Below, piece after piece: positions 38,754 through 50,039 of a stretch of DNA of 50,660 nt; position 1 is the stretch's first letter; each line of letters begins with the position of its first letter. Source of the DNA: Alphaproteobacteria bacterium (GTDB taxonomy: Bacteria; Pseudomonadota; Alphaproteobacteria; Reyranellales; JAQSWP01); assembly GCA_029266575.1 (NCBI GenBank), contig JAQSWP010000008.1, positions 1-50,660 on the forward strand. Direction: 5' to 3'. The notes under the pieces were generated by a model that worked only from the letters and a program-made list of their open reading frames with translations, was not told where the DNA came from and did no database searches. Both the position numbers and the translations under genes were made by a program.

Positions 38754-40103
38754 ATGCTGGCCCTGACACGCCGCCTGTTTCTGTCGCTCGCCGTTGTGCT
38801 ATTGGCGCTGCCCGCCAGTGCGCAACAAGCGCCGCCGCCGCCCAGGGACCCGCCCATCGTCTTCGTGCATGGCAATGGCGATACGGCGGCGCTGTGGATC
38901 GCGCAGATCTGGCGCTTCGAATCCAACGGCTACCGGCGCGACCAGCTGTTCGCCATCGACCTGAAGAACCCCAGCGCACGCAGCGTCGATGCCACGCCAC
39001 AGGAAGGCCGCACCTCGGCCGAAGAGGCGATGAAGCAACTGGCCGCCTATGTCGCGGAAGTGAAAAAGAACACAGGCGCGGCCAAGGTGGCGCTGGTCGG
39101 CAATTCACGCGGCGCCAACACCATCCGCAACTACGTCAAGAACGGCGGCGGCAAGGATCACGTCTCGCATGTGGTGCTGGGCGGCGGCGTCAATCACGGC
39201 GTCATCGTTTCCGATTCAGCCCTGGTCGGCAGCGAATTCAACGGCAGCAGCGCCTTCATGAAACAGCTCAATGCCGGGCCGAACGAAGTCGTGGCCGGGG
39301 TGAAATTCATGACCATCCGCTCCGACCGCTTCGACAAGTTCGCCCAGCCCGACGGCATGTTCATCGGCATGGCGGGCAAACCCACCGGCCTTTCCTACGA
39401 CGCGCCGGCCTTGAAGGGCGCGGTCGATTTCGTGCTGGCCGGGCTGGATCACCGCGAGGTGTCGTATTCGACCGCCGCCTTCGTCGAGACCTATCGCTTC
39501 ATCACCGATCGGGTCCCGCCGCGACTGGAAATCCTGCCGGAGAAAGACTCGATCCTGAACGGCAATGTCACCGGCATCACCGGCGGCGCCTACGACAACA
39601 CCGGTGTCGCCGGCGCCAAGGTCGAGGTGTTCGAGTTCGATCCCAACACCGGCGCGCGCATCGGCGCCGCCGCCCACAGCAAGACCACCGGCGCCGATGG
39701 CGCCTGGGGCCCGTTCAAGGCCAAATCCGACGCCTATTACGAATTCGTCGTCGAAGCGCCGGGCCAGCCGATCACCCATATCTACCGCTCGCCCTTCCCG
39801 CGCGGCTCGGACGTGGTGCATCTGCGCCCCGCGCGCATGGCCAAGGACGACGAGGCCGCGGGCAGCGTCATCACCATCACCCGCCCGCGCGGCTATTTCG
39901 GTCATGGCCGCGATATCTTCACCATCGACGGCAAGACGCCGCCGGGCGTCAACGAAGGCGTGCCCGGCGTCTCGACCGGCAAGCTGGCGCTACCGGCCGG
40001 TGCGCCGCGCGCGGTGCCGGTGCGCTTCAATCTGGAATCGTTTGCGGTGCAGAGCTGGCCGGTGTCGGAAAAGCGGCTGGTGATCGGCGAATTCCACTAC
40101 TAG
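38754..40103 (+). CDS. Secreted alpha/beta-hydrolase (lipase-like) with C-terminal beta domain
   Basis: Tat-like signal TRRLFLSLAVVLLALPASAQ; PPIVFVHGNGDTAALW; nucleophile VALVGNSRGANTIRNYV; GGAYDNTGVAGAKVEVFEFDPNTG carboxypeptidase-regulatory-like segment. Confidence 0.88.
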   Translation: MLALTRRLFLSLAVVLLALPASAQQAPPPPRDPPIVFVHGNGDTAALWIAQIWRFESNGYRRDQLFAIDLKNPSARSVDATPQEGRTSAEEAMKQLAAYVAEVKKNTGAAKVALVGNSRGANTIRNYVKNGGGKDHVSHVVLGGGVNHGVIVSDSALVGSEFNGSSAFMKQLNAGPNEVVAGVKFMTIRSDRFDKFAQPDGMFIGMAGKPTGLSYDAPALKGAVDFVLAGLDHREVSYSTAAFVETYRFITDRVPPRLEILPEKDSILNGNVTGITGGAYDNTGVAGAKVEVFEFDPNTGARIGAAAHSKTTGADGAWGPFKAKSDAYYEFVVEAPGQPITHIYRSPFPRGSDVVHLRPARMAKDDEAAGSVITITRPRGYFGHGRDIFTIDGKTPPGVNEGVPGVSTGKLALPAGAPRAVPVRFNLESFAVQSWPVSEKRLVIGEFHY

Positions 40104-40735
40104 ATCAAAGCTTCAGCGGTCGGATGCAGCATCGGTCTGTATCCGGCCGCCAGCGCCTTGATGGTCGAATGCGGCGTCAAAATTTCGACCGTCAGCTCGG
40201 CGGGGCGCTGACGGCTGGAATGGTAGCCGCCCGCCGACCATTGCAGCAGCGTCCGACCCCAAACCAATAAAGCCAGGCCCGGCTCGAGTGGCAGGCCGAC
40301 CATCGTACCATCGGGCAAATCGGCCAATTGCGCCGCTACGCGCTTCTGCCGCCGCTGCTCCCTGTCGAAGCGGTCGGCATGCATGATCTCGTCGATCTGC
40401 CGCAACAGCGCGTCCGGCTTGTCGTTGCCCGAACGCCAGGCGTCGAGGAACCGGTGATAGTCGGCATAGCGGCACTGGCCGCAGGGCCGGTGGCCGGCGG
40501 CGAGCGAGGTCGGCTCGTCGAGAAAGAAAAGCTCGGTATAGCGGCCGGGCTGCATTACCAGCCGGTAGCGCTGTTTGAATTCCAGCACGCAGGCGACCCA
40601 GCTGCGCGTGGTGTAGAGCCGGTTGCCCAGTGCGCGGTCGGCATCGTGCAGGCGGCCGCGATTGCCCATCAGCGTGCCGCGGGCGGCGACGGCGACGATA
40701 TCGTTGAAGGGCGTGACGCGGTTGCGCAGCGGCAT
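40100..40735 (-). CDS. Conserved hypothetical protein with PCGQCR motif
   Basis: NRVTPFNDIVAVAARGTLMGNRGRLHD...MQPGRYTELFFLDEPTSLAAGHRPCGQCRYADYHRF; reads like a conserved alphaproteobacterial family of unknown function. Confidence 0.8.
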   Translation of the reverse strand: MPLRNRVTPFNDIVAVAARGTLMGNRGRLHDADRALGNRLYTTRSWVACVLEFKQRYRLVMQPGRYTELFFLDEPTSLAAGHRPCGQCRYADYHRFLDAWRSGNDKPDALLRQIDEIMHADRFDREQRRQKRVAAQLADLPDGTMVGLPLEPGLALLVWGRTLLQWSAGGYHSSRQRPAELTVEILTPHSTIKALAAGYRPMLHPTAEALI

Positions 40736-40742
40736 GGCAAAA

Positions 40743-40767
40743 GCGTCGCAGAGAATCTCTGCGACGC
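40743..40767 (-). terminator. Hairpin GCGTCGCAGAG-ATT-CTCTGCGACGC, followed by TTTT on the minus strand
   Basis: 11-bp perfect stem, 3-nt loop, between 40798-40977(-) and 40100-40735(-). Confidence 0.65.
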
Positions 40768-40797
40768 CTATCCGCTTTTTTCAGACAAACCGAAAGA

Positions 40798-40977
40798 CTA
40801 GTTCTTCGGCGCTTCGGCCTTGGGGGGGTCGATCTTGATGTTGACGTCGCCGCCGGCGCCACCAAAGTTGCCGCCCAGCACGAAATAGCCGATGACCAGA
40901 ACGGCCACCACGAGCGCGCCGACGATGAAATAAATGCCGCTGCCGCCGCTAGAATTGTTGTTGATCTCATCTGCCAT
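40798..40977 (-). CDS. 59-aa single-TM small protein (absent from the supplied ORF track)
   Basis: Translation MADEINNNSSGGSGIYFIVGALVVAVLVIGYFVLGGNFGGAGGDVNIKIDPPKAEAPKN*; AGGGAGAG upstream of ATG. Confidence 0.8.
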   Translation of the reverse strand: MADEINNNSSGGSGIYFIVGALVVAVLVIGYFVLGGNFGGAGGDVNIKIDPPKAEAPKN

Positions 40978-41061
40978 GATGTCTCTCCCTGCCTGTCATG
41001 GATCACGCTGGAAGAAACGGCTATCCCATACCGGGGTTCCGGCCGTCCATTTTCGCGGTAT

Positions 41062-43158
<2,097 letters not shown>

Positions 43159-43265
43159 AGAGGGAGAACCGGCACTCTTCCCGCCCCGTTCCCCGGGCGC
43201 AAGCCTTTGTTGGCGGTGGCTATTGCGATAGTCTGGAGGCAAGCCCGCCGCGACCAGGAGCCGCC

Positions 43266-43514
43266 ATGAAAATCACCTTCGACATCGACTGCACGCCGGA
43301 AGAGGCGCGGGCCTTTTTCGGCCTGCCCGACGTGCGGCCGCTGCAGCAGGCGGTGATGGCGCAGGTGCAGGAGAAGATCATGGCCAATATCCAGGCCATG
43401 GATCCGGAAGCCATCCTGCGCAGCTGGAATTCGACCTCGATGCAGGGCATGGAGCAATTGCAGCAGGCGTTCTGGAACAGTCTTGCCAACATGACCGGCC
43501 AGACCCGCAAATGA
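43266..43514 (+). CDS. Small DUF6489-like protein
   Basis: [62 protein letters not shown]. Confidence 0.8.
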   Translation: MKITFDIDCTPEEARAFFGLPDVRPLQQAVMAQVQEKIMANIQAMDPEAILRSWNSTSMQGMEQLQQAFWNSLANMTGQTRK

Positions 43515-43532
43515 CGGGCCGCAAGTAAGACC

Positions 43533-43928
43533 ATGGACAACGACACCAAATCCTTTTCCGGCGTCGGCAATCGCGATGCCGACGCCACGGATCCGGCGCT
43601 GTACTATCGCGCCCATATCTTCTGCTGCACCAACCGCCGCCCGGCCGGCCATCCACGCGGCTGCTGCGCCGAGCGCGGCAGCGAGGAATTGCGCGACTAC
43701 ATGAAGGAGCAGGCCAAGAAACTCGGCCTGAAGGACGTGCGGGTGAATGCCGCTGGCTGCCTCGACCGCTGCGAGCTTGGACCGTGCGTGGTGATTTATC
43801 CCGAAGGCGTCTGGTATTCGGTGCACAGCAAGGCCGACGTCGACGAGGTGCTGAACGTGCACGTCAAGCAGGGCGGCCGCGTGCAGCGGCTGATGCTGCA
43901 ACCCGACCAGCGCCCGCCCAAGGGCTGA
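43533..43928 (+). CDS. Thioredoxin-like [2Fe-2S] ferredoxin
   Basis: YYRAHIFCCTNRRPAGHPRGCCAERGS...VRVNAAGCLDRCELGPCVVIYPEGVWYS; four-Cys thioredoxin-like ferredoxin pattern. Confidence 0.93.
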   Translation: MDNDTKSFSGVGNRDADATDPALYYRAHIFCCTNRRPAGHPRGCCAERGSEELRDYMKEQAKKLGLKDVRVNAAGCLDRCELGPCVVIYPEGVWYSVHSKADVDEVLNVHVKQGGRVQRLMLQPDQRPPKG

Positions 43929-43945
43929 TGCTTATAAATACGCCG

Positions 43946-45250
43946 CTAGCGCAGCGCCTGCGGCAGCCACAGCGCGATCTGCGGCACGAAGGCCAGGATC
44001 ACCATGCCGGCCAGCATCAGGCCGACGAATGGCATTGACCCCGCCAGCACGGTGCGCAACGGCACCTGCGGCGCGACCGAGCGCAGGATGTAGAGATTCA
44101 ATCCCACCGGCGGGGTGATCAGCCCGATCTCGAGGTTGATGGTCATCATCACGCCGAACCACACCATGTCGAAATCGTTGGCCTCCAGCACCGGCTGCAG
44201 GATCGGCATGGTCATCAGGATGATGGCGACCGGCGGCAGGAAACAGCCGGCGATCAGCAGGAAGACGTTGATGGCGATCAGCAGCACCCAGCGATTCATC
44301 TGGATGCCGACCATGGCGTCGGCCAGGCTCTGGGTGACGTAGAGCAGCGACATCATATAGGAGAAGACGCCGGCGGCGGCGATGATCAGCATGATCATGG
44401 CCGATTCGCGCACCGTGTTGGCCAGGATCGACCACACTTCCACCCGCTTGGTGGTGCGATAGATGACGAACACCAGGATCAGCGCAAGGAAGGCGGCGAC
44501 GGCGGCGATTTCCGATGGCGTGGCGATGCCGCCATACATGAACACGGTGATGGCCACGATGATGGCCAGGAACGGGCTGACGCGCAGCAGGCCGGTGCCT
44601 TTCTCGCGCCAGGTATAATTCTCGGTCGAGGGCGGCTGGCCGCGCTGGCTGCGCACCGAGCTGAGCCAGGCATAGACCGAGAACATCGCCACCAGCATGA
44701 TGCCGGGCATCACGCCGGCCACGAACAGCTGGCCGATCGAGGTTTCCGTCGCCAGCCCGTACAGGATCATTGTGATCGACGGCGGGATCAGGATGCCGAG
44801 CGTGCCGCCGGCACAGATGGCGCCGGTCGCCAGGGCGGGCGCCACGCCGCGCTTCAGCATCTCGGGCACGCCGACTCTGCCGATGGCGGCGGCGGTGGCG
44901 GGCGAGGAGCCGCAGACGGCGGCGAACAATCCGCAGGCCAGGATGTTGGCAATCACCAGCCCGCCCGGCACGCGCACCAGCAGCCGGTGCAGCGATTCGA
45001 ATATGTCGGCCCCCGCCCGACTCGATCCGATCGCCGCCCCCAGCAGAATGAACATGGGAATGGTCAAAAGCGCGAAGCCGGAAATCTCGTTGAGGAAGGT
45101 GCGCGCCACGGCATTGAGGCTGCCCGGGCCGGCGAAGGCGTAAAGGAACCCCACCGCCACGGTCGTCAGGCCGAAGGCGATCGGCAGGCCGCTCAGCAGG
45201 ACAATCAGCGTGACGACGAGGATCAGCCCGCCCAACTCCATTTCACTCAT
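43946..45250 (-). CDS. TRAP transporter large permease (DctM-like)
   Basis: LSGLPIAFGLTTVAVGFLYAF...IPMFILLGAAIGSSRAGADIFESL...CGSSPATAAAIGRVGVPEMLKRG. Confidence 0.96.
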   Translation of the reverse strand: MSEMELGGLILVVTLIVLLSGLPIAFGLTTVAVGFLYAFAGPGSLNAVARTFLNEISGFALLTIPMFILLGAAIGSSRAGADIFESLHRLLVRVPGGLVIANILACGLFAAVCGSSPATAAAIGRVGVPEMLKRGVAPALATGAICAGGTLGILIPPSITMILYGLATETSIGQLFVAGVMPGIMLVAMFSVYAWLSSVRSQRGQPPSTENYTWREKGTGLLRVSPFLAIIVAITVFMYGGIATPSEIAAVAAFLALILVFVIYRTTKRVEVWSILANTVRESAMIMLIIAAAGVFSYMMSLLYVTQSLADAMVGIQMNRWVLLIAINVFLLIAGCFLPPVAIILMTMPILQPVLEANDFDMVWFGVMMTINLEIGLITPPVGLNLYILRSVAPQVPLRTVLAGSMPFVGLMLAGMVILAFVPQIALWLPQALR

Positions 45251-45750
45251 AGGGGCGTCAGTCCTTCATCGACGGCGCTGGGACCGGTGCGGAAAATTTC
45301 GGCGAGGTATTGCAGGGCGGTGAGAACCATGCCGACCGGCATCGCCAGGTTGAGCGGCCACACCAGCGGCTTCCACAGGCTGTGGCCGCGCTCGCCGCTG
45401 TGATAGGCCTCCAGCGTGTATTGCGCGCCGACCCACGCGAGATAGAGGCAAACCGCAAGACCAATCAGCTTCAAGGTAAGGCGCCAGGCATGGCGCAGGC
45501 GCGGCCCCATCAAAGTCGGCAGCATATCGACCCCGACATGGCCGCCAGTGCGCAGGCAATAGGGCGAAGCCAGGAAAATCGCGCCGATCGACAGGTAGAT
45601 CGACGCTTCGATCTCCCAGTAATTCGACGCGCCGCTCATGCGGATGGCCACCATGTACGTGACGATCAGCACGGCGAGCAGCACCATGGCGCCGGCGACG
45701 ATGGCCAGGATGTCGGCAAGACGATCGATGTAACGGATGAAATTCTGCAT
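45247..45750 (-). CDS. TRAP transporter small permease (DctQ-like)
   Basis: Four TM segments; IEASIYLSIGAIFLASPYCLRTGGHVGVDML. Confidence 0.95.
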   Translation of the reverse strand: MQNFIRYIDRLADILAIVAGAMVLLAVLIVTYMVAIRMSGASNYWEIEASIYLSIGAIFLASPYCLRTGGHVGVDMLPTLMGPRLRHAWRLTLKLIGLAVCLYLAWVGAQYTLEAYHSGERGHSLWKPLVWPLNLAMPVGMVLTALQYLAEIFRTGPSAVDEGLTPL

Positions 45751-45799
45751 GCTGAAGGACCGGCGACCCGCCCGACGAAGCGGATCGCCGGAAAAGCTA

Positions 45800-46804
45800 T
45801 TACTGCACTTGCTGGATCAGGGTCAGCAGTTCCTGACCGTCCTTGGCGTCCTTGACGAATTTCGGCCAGGCGATTTCCTTGGCCTTGGCCACCCAGGCGT
45901 CGTATTCCGCCTTGGTCAGCGGACGGACGGCATTGCCGTTCTTGGCGAAGGTCTCGACCATCTTCTCGGCCGCTTCCTTCTGCAGGCCGTCATTGAAGAA
46001 CTTCTCGCTCTTGGTCGCCGCAGCCTCGAAGATCTCCTTCTGCTTGGGCGTCAGCTTGTCCCAATGCTGTTTCGACATGATCAGCGGCTGCAGCAGGATG
46101 AACAGTGAATATTCGCCGCCGACCGTGGCGTTCTTGGTCTGCTCGTAGATGCGCATGGAAACGAAGCTCTCGGCCGAGGTCATCAGACCGTCGAGCACGC
46201 CCGACTGCAGCGCCGGATAGATTTCCGTCGAGGCCATCGACTGGATCGAGGCGCCCTGCGCTTTCAGGATTTCTTCCATGTAGGGATCGGCCGCCCGCAT
46301 CTTCAGGCCCTTGACCGAATCGGGGCCGGCGATGACGCGGTCCTTGGTGGCGAAGCCGCCCGGCGTCCACCACCAGGTCACGATATGGATGCCGTTGGCT
46401 TCGGAGATTTCCTGCAGCTTCTTGTGAAAGGCGGTGTTCTTCAGCCGCATGGCGTGGTCCATGCTCTTGACCGTGCCCGGCATCAGGGTGATGGAGAATT
46501 CCGGCACCTTGCCGGTGGCATAGACCAGCGGATAGACGGCCATTTCCAGCGAACCGTCCTGGATGGCGTCGACCTGCGCCGTCGGCTTGGCGATCAGCGA
46601 GGAGCCCGGATAGATGCGGAATTTCAGCGACGGATCGGCCTTGTTGACCTCCTCGACGAAGACGCGCACGGCCTTGTCGCGGCCATCGGTGCCTTGCTTC
46701 CATTGATGCGAGATCTTGATTTCGTTCTGCGCCAACGCCGGCAGCGCGGCGAACGACAAAGACACTGCGGCCGCGGCCGCGATCAGCGGTTTGAACAGTT
46801 TCAT
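45800..46804 (-). CDS. TRAP transporter substrate-binding protein (DctP-like)
   Basis: Signal peptide; EIKISHQWKQGTDGRDKAVRVFVEEVNKAD...GLKMRAADPYMEEILKAQGASIQSMASTEIYPALQSGVLDGLMTSAESFVSMRIYE. Confidence 0.96.
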   Translation of the reverse strand: MKLFKPLIAAAAAVSLSFAALPALAQNEIKISHQWKQGTDGRDKAVRVFVEEVNKADPSLKFRIYPGSSLIAKPTAQVDAIQDGSLEMAVYPLVYATGKVPEFSITLMPGTVKSMDHAMRLKNTAFHKKLQEISEANGIHIVTWWWTPGGFATKDRVIAGPDSVKGLKMRAADPYMEEILKAQGASIQSMASTEIYPALQSGVLDGLMTSAESFVSMRIYEQTKNATVGGEYSLFILLQPLIMSKQHWDKLTPKQKEIFEAAATKSEKFFNDGLQKEAAEKMVETFAKNGNAVRPLTKAEYDAWVAKAKEIAWPKFVKDAKDGQELLTLIQQVQ

Positions 46805-47790
46805 CGGTTTCCCTCCCGTACTAACGCGCGCGTGGGCCGCGCTTTGCGGCCAACCCTAGCGGCGCTCTTGCCGCGGGTCAAAGCGGGATGCTGCAGCGAG
46901 CGCCGCTCGCCTGCCGCCTGTTCCAGCAACCAGCCGCGAAACAGCTTCAATGAAGTATGTTCCGGCGCATTCGCCGCCATGCTGCGATGCACCAAATACC
47001 AGCCCAGCCCGCGCGCGGCGACGATATCGAACGGCATCACCAGGCGCCCCGCCGCCAGATCGTCGGCGACGTAAGGACGATGCGCCAGCGCCACGCCCAG
47101 CCCGTCGATCGCTGCTTGGAGCGCAAAGGCGTCGTAGTCGAAGCGCGGGCCCTTGGCCTGCACGGAGCGCAGCCCCGCCGCTTTCAGCCAGATCGGCCAG
47201 TCTTCCGGCGCGCTGGTGACGCGTAGCAGCGGCAGGCGCATCAGGTCGGCCGGCTTCCTGAACTGCCCGGCCAGGGAGGGCGCGCAGACCGGAAACAGAT
47301 CGGCATCGAACAGCCGTGCCGCCTCCAGCCCGTCCCAGTCGCCGTTGCCGAGACGGATCGCCGCCGTCCAGTCGTCGCCAAACGGCGTGCTGTCGTTGGC
47401 GAGACCGCTTGCCGTCACCAGCCGCACTTCGATCGAAGGCTGTGCCGCCTGGAAATGCGCCAGGCGCGGAATGAGCCAGCGCATGGCGAAGCTGGGACCG
47501 GCCGCCACGGTCAGTGCCTGCGACAGCGAGCGCACGCGTCCGACGCTGCGGGCCATGTCGTCGAAGGCAGCGGTCAACCCGGGCAACAGCGCAGCCCCAC
47601 GATCGGTCAGAACCAGCGCATTGGCACGGCGGGAGAACAGGGCGAAACCCAGACGCGCTTCCAGCGCCTTCACCAGCCGGGAGACGGCAGTTTGCGTGAC
47701 ATTGAGTTCGGCGGCGGCGGCGGCGAAGCTGCCCAATCTGCCGGCAGCCTCGAAAGCGCGCAGACCGTTGAGCGACGGCAGGTTGCGCAT
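46801..47790 (-). CDS. LysR-family transcriptional regulator
   Basis: LPSLNGLRAFEAAGRLGSFAAAAAELNVTQTAVSRLVKALEARLGFALFSRRANALVLTDRGAALL. Confidence 0.96.
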   Translation of the reverse strand: MRNLPSLNGLRAFEAAGRLGSFAAAAAELNVTQTAVSRLVKALEARLGFALFSRRANALVLTDRGAALLPGLTAAFDDMARSVGRVRSLSQALTVAAGPSFAMRWLIPRLAHFQAAQPSIEVRLVTASGLANDSTPFGDDWTAAIRLGNGDWDGLEAARLFDADLFPVCAPSLAGQFRKPADLMRLPLLRVTSAPEDWPIWLKAAGLRSVQAKGPRFDYDAFALQAAIDGLGVALAHRPYVADDLAAGRLVMPFDIVAARGLGWYLVHRSMAANAPEHTSLKLFRGWLLEQAAGERRSLQHPALTRGKSAARVGRKARPTRALVREGNR

Positions 47791-47884
47791 GGTCCAGCCT
47801 CAGGAATTGTTGGGCTGAGCCTGCCATAAGATCGTTTGCCGCGCCATACCGCCAAGCCCATGGTGCGCTTGGGGAGATCGCTCT

Positions 47885-48637
47885 ATGGGCTCGGTGTTTT
47901 TCGCCGTCGTCTTGTTCGCAGCCGTGCTCGGCACTTCCTTCCTGTCGGGGATTTTCGGCATGGCGGGCGGGCTGATCCTGATGGGCATCTTGCTGGCGCT
48001 GCTGCCGGTGGCCTCGGCCATGGCGCTGCATGCCATCACGCAGATGGCATCGAACGGCTGGCGCGCGGTGCTGTGGCGACAATACATCCACTGGCCGGTC
48101 TTTCTGTGGACCACGGTGGGGGCGCTGATCGCGCTGGGCGGCTTCGCGCTGATCCAGTGGGTGCCCTCGACCGCCACCGCCTATGTCGTGCTGGGGCTGG
48201 TGCCGTTCCTGGTCCGCCCGCTGCCTGCCGACAAGGCGCCCAATATCCTCAAGCCCGGCATGCCGGTGCTGTGCGGCATCATCGTGCAGGGACTTCAACT
48301 CACCTGCGGCGTCAGCGGCCCGACGCTCGACATCTTCTATGTCCGCTCGGGGCTGGACCGCCGCGTGATCGTAGCCACCAAGGCGGCGACGCAGGTGGTG
48401 GGCCATGCCATCAAGCTCGGCTATTTCACCTTGCTGACCTTCTCGGCCGTGCGGGTCGAGCTCGAGCTCTGGCTCTATGGCATGGCCATCGTCACCGCCA
48501 TCACCGGCACCACCCTGGCACGGCGGGTGCTGGAGGCGATGAGCGACAAGACCTTCATGGTGTGGAGCCAGCGTATCATCATGACCTTGGGCGCGGCCTA
48601 TCTCGGCTGGGGCATCTGGCTGCACGCCGCGGCCTGA
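47885..48637 (+). CDS. TauE/SafE (TSUP) family membrane transporter
   Basis: TSFLSGIFGMAGGLILMGILLALLPVASAMALHAITQMASNGWRAVLWRQYIHW. Confidence 0.92.
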   Translation: MGSVFFAVVLFAAVLGTSFLSGIFGMAGGLILMGILLALLPVASAMALHAITQMASNGWRAVLWRQYIHWPVFLWTTVGALIALGGFALIQWVPSTATAYVVLGLVPFLVRPLPADKAPNILKPGMPVLCGIIVQGLQLTCGVSGPTLDIFYVRSGLDRRVIVATKAATQVVGHAIKLGYFTLLTFSAVRVELELWLYGMAIVTAITGTTLARRVLEAMSDKTFMVWSQRIIMTLGAAYLGWGIWLHAAA

Positions 48638-48699
48638 GGCCTGTTGTCTGCCGGCCGAGGGGCGGCATACGATGCTTGCGCTCGAGCGAGGATCAACAC

Positions 48700-49392
48700 A
48701 TGCGCCCTCTGGTTGTTGGCTTCTGTGCGCTGATCGCAGCCTTATCGTCGATCACGCCAGCGTGGGCAGAGACGCTCAATACGCCCGACGAGCTTGCCAA
48801 ATCACGGCTGTTCATGGGGTATCTGCAAGGCAATGTCCGCAACCATCTGGTGATCGATTTCATCGCCGCTACCGACAGCAAATACGGACAAGCTTGCAAC
48901 CAGCCCTATTTGATACGGATCGTCTCGATCACGGTCGAGCGGCCGGTATTGATTGGGCCCGGCAGCCTGGCGCCCGACGATGGCGTGTGGAGCGAGAAAC
49001 TTTCAGCGCAGCGTTGCGGGCGGAGTTCCGTGGTCAACATCATGTTCGTGGCCGGCGAGCAGCCGGTGCCGCGGCCGGTCGAACTGCTGCCCGGCATGAC
49101 GGCCGCTTCTCCCCAGCTGATGCGCGATGCGCTGCCGATGGTTACATCCGGCGCGCTCCGTACGGCGGAGAAGAAGACGCCCAGCGCGCGAAACTGCAAT
49201 CAGCCACGAGTGACCGACACATCGGCGCCTACCGTGATCGGCGACAAACGCTCGGAGCCGAACAGCCTCGTGGGTCGCACGTGGATCGAAACCTGGAGCT
49301 TCGACGTCTGCGGTACGCAGGCTAACGTCGATGTAACATTCTCGGAAAACCTAATCACCAAAGGCACCAACTTCGCCGTCGGCCTGAACTGA
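48700..49392 (+). CDS. Secreted hypothetical protein
   Basis: Signal peptide MRPLVVGFCALIAALSSITPAWAE; Cys residues; no family recognised. Confidence 0.7.
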   Translation: MRPLVVGFCALIAALSSITPAWAETLNTPDELAKSRLFMGYLQGNVRNHLVIDFIAATDSKYGQACNQPYLIRIVSITVERPVLIGPGSLAPDDGVWSEKLSAQRCGRSSVVNIMFVAGEQPVPRPVELLPGMTAASPQLMRDALPMVTSGALRTAEKKTPSARNCNQPRVTDTSAPTVIGDKRSEPNSLVGRTWIETWSFDVCGTQANVDVTFSENLITKGTNFAVGLN

Positions 49393-49409
49393 AGCTTCGA
49401 CGGACGGAC

Positions 49410-49491
49410 TCCTCGTCCCGAGCCCGTCGAAGGACAAAGTTGCACAGGCGATGGTGAGTTCCTCATCCTTCGACGGGCTCAGGATGAGGAA
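49410..49491. repeat. REP-like palindromic repeat
   Basis: CCTCGTCCCGAGCCCGTCGAAGGAC...CCTCATCCTTCGACGGGCTCAGGATGAGG. Confidence 0.8.
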
Positions 49492-49494
49492 TAA

Positions 49495-49950
49495 TTAGCG
49501 CCTGGCCTTGCTCTTCGTCTTGGCGTTGGCCTTCCTCTTCGCCGCTGGCTTGCGTTTAGGCGCCGCGCCAACGATCGCCTGCGCCTCGATCTCGACCAGC
49601 AGTTCCGGCACGGCGAGCGCCGACACTTCCACCAAAGTCGAAACCGGATAGTCGCCGGTGAAGAATTCGCGGCGGGCTTTCCACACCTCCTCGCGGCGGG
49701 AGATGTCGGTGACGAAGACGTTGATCTTGATCACGTCGTCCATGGTCGCACCCCCCGCCTTGAGCAAATTGTCGATCTTGGTGAATGTCGCCCAGCTTTG
49801 GGCATACATGCTGTCGCCGCCGACGATGGTGGTGCCCTCGCGGCAGGTCATGCCGGCGACATAGATCTGATTGCCAAGCTTGAGGCAGTTCGACCAGGTC
49901 TGGGGCGGCGGCTCCGACACTCTTGGACTGACGATGCGCTTCTTGGGCAT
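49495..49950 (-). CDS. RidA/YjgF family protein with Lys/Arg-rich C-terminal tail
   Basis: [74 protein letters not shown]...[35 protein letters not shown]. Confidence 0.9.
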   Translation of the reverse strand: MPKKRIVSPRVSEPPPQTWSNCLKLGNQIYVAGMTCREGTTIVGGDSMYAQSWATFTKIDNLLKAGGATMDDVIKINVFVTDISRREEVWKARREFFTGDYPVSTLVEVSALAVPELLVEIEAQAIVGAAPKRKPAAKRKANAKTKSKARR

Positions 49951-50039
49951 GTGCTCCTCCCTTGCCGGCGGCAAGCATGCGCTGGCGATCGCCCGCCGCC
50001 AAGCCTCGACTCCTTCCAAGGTTTGCGCTACGCGAGGCC

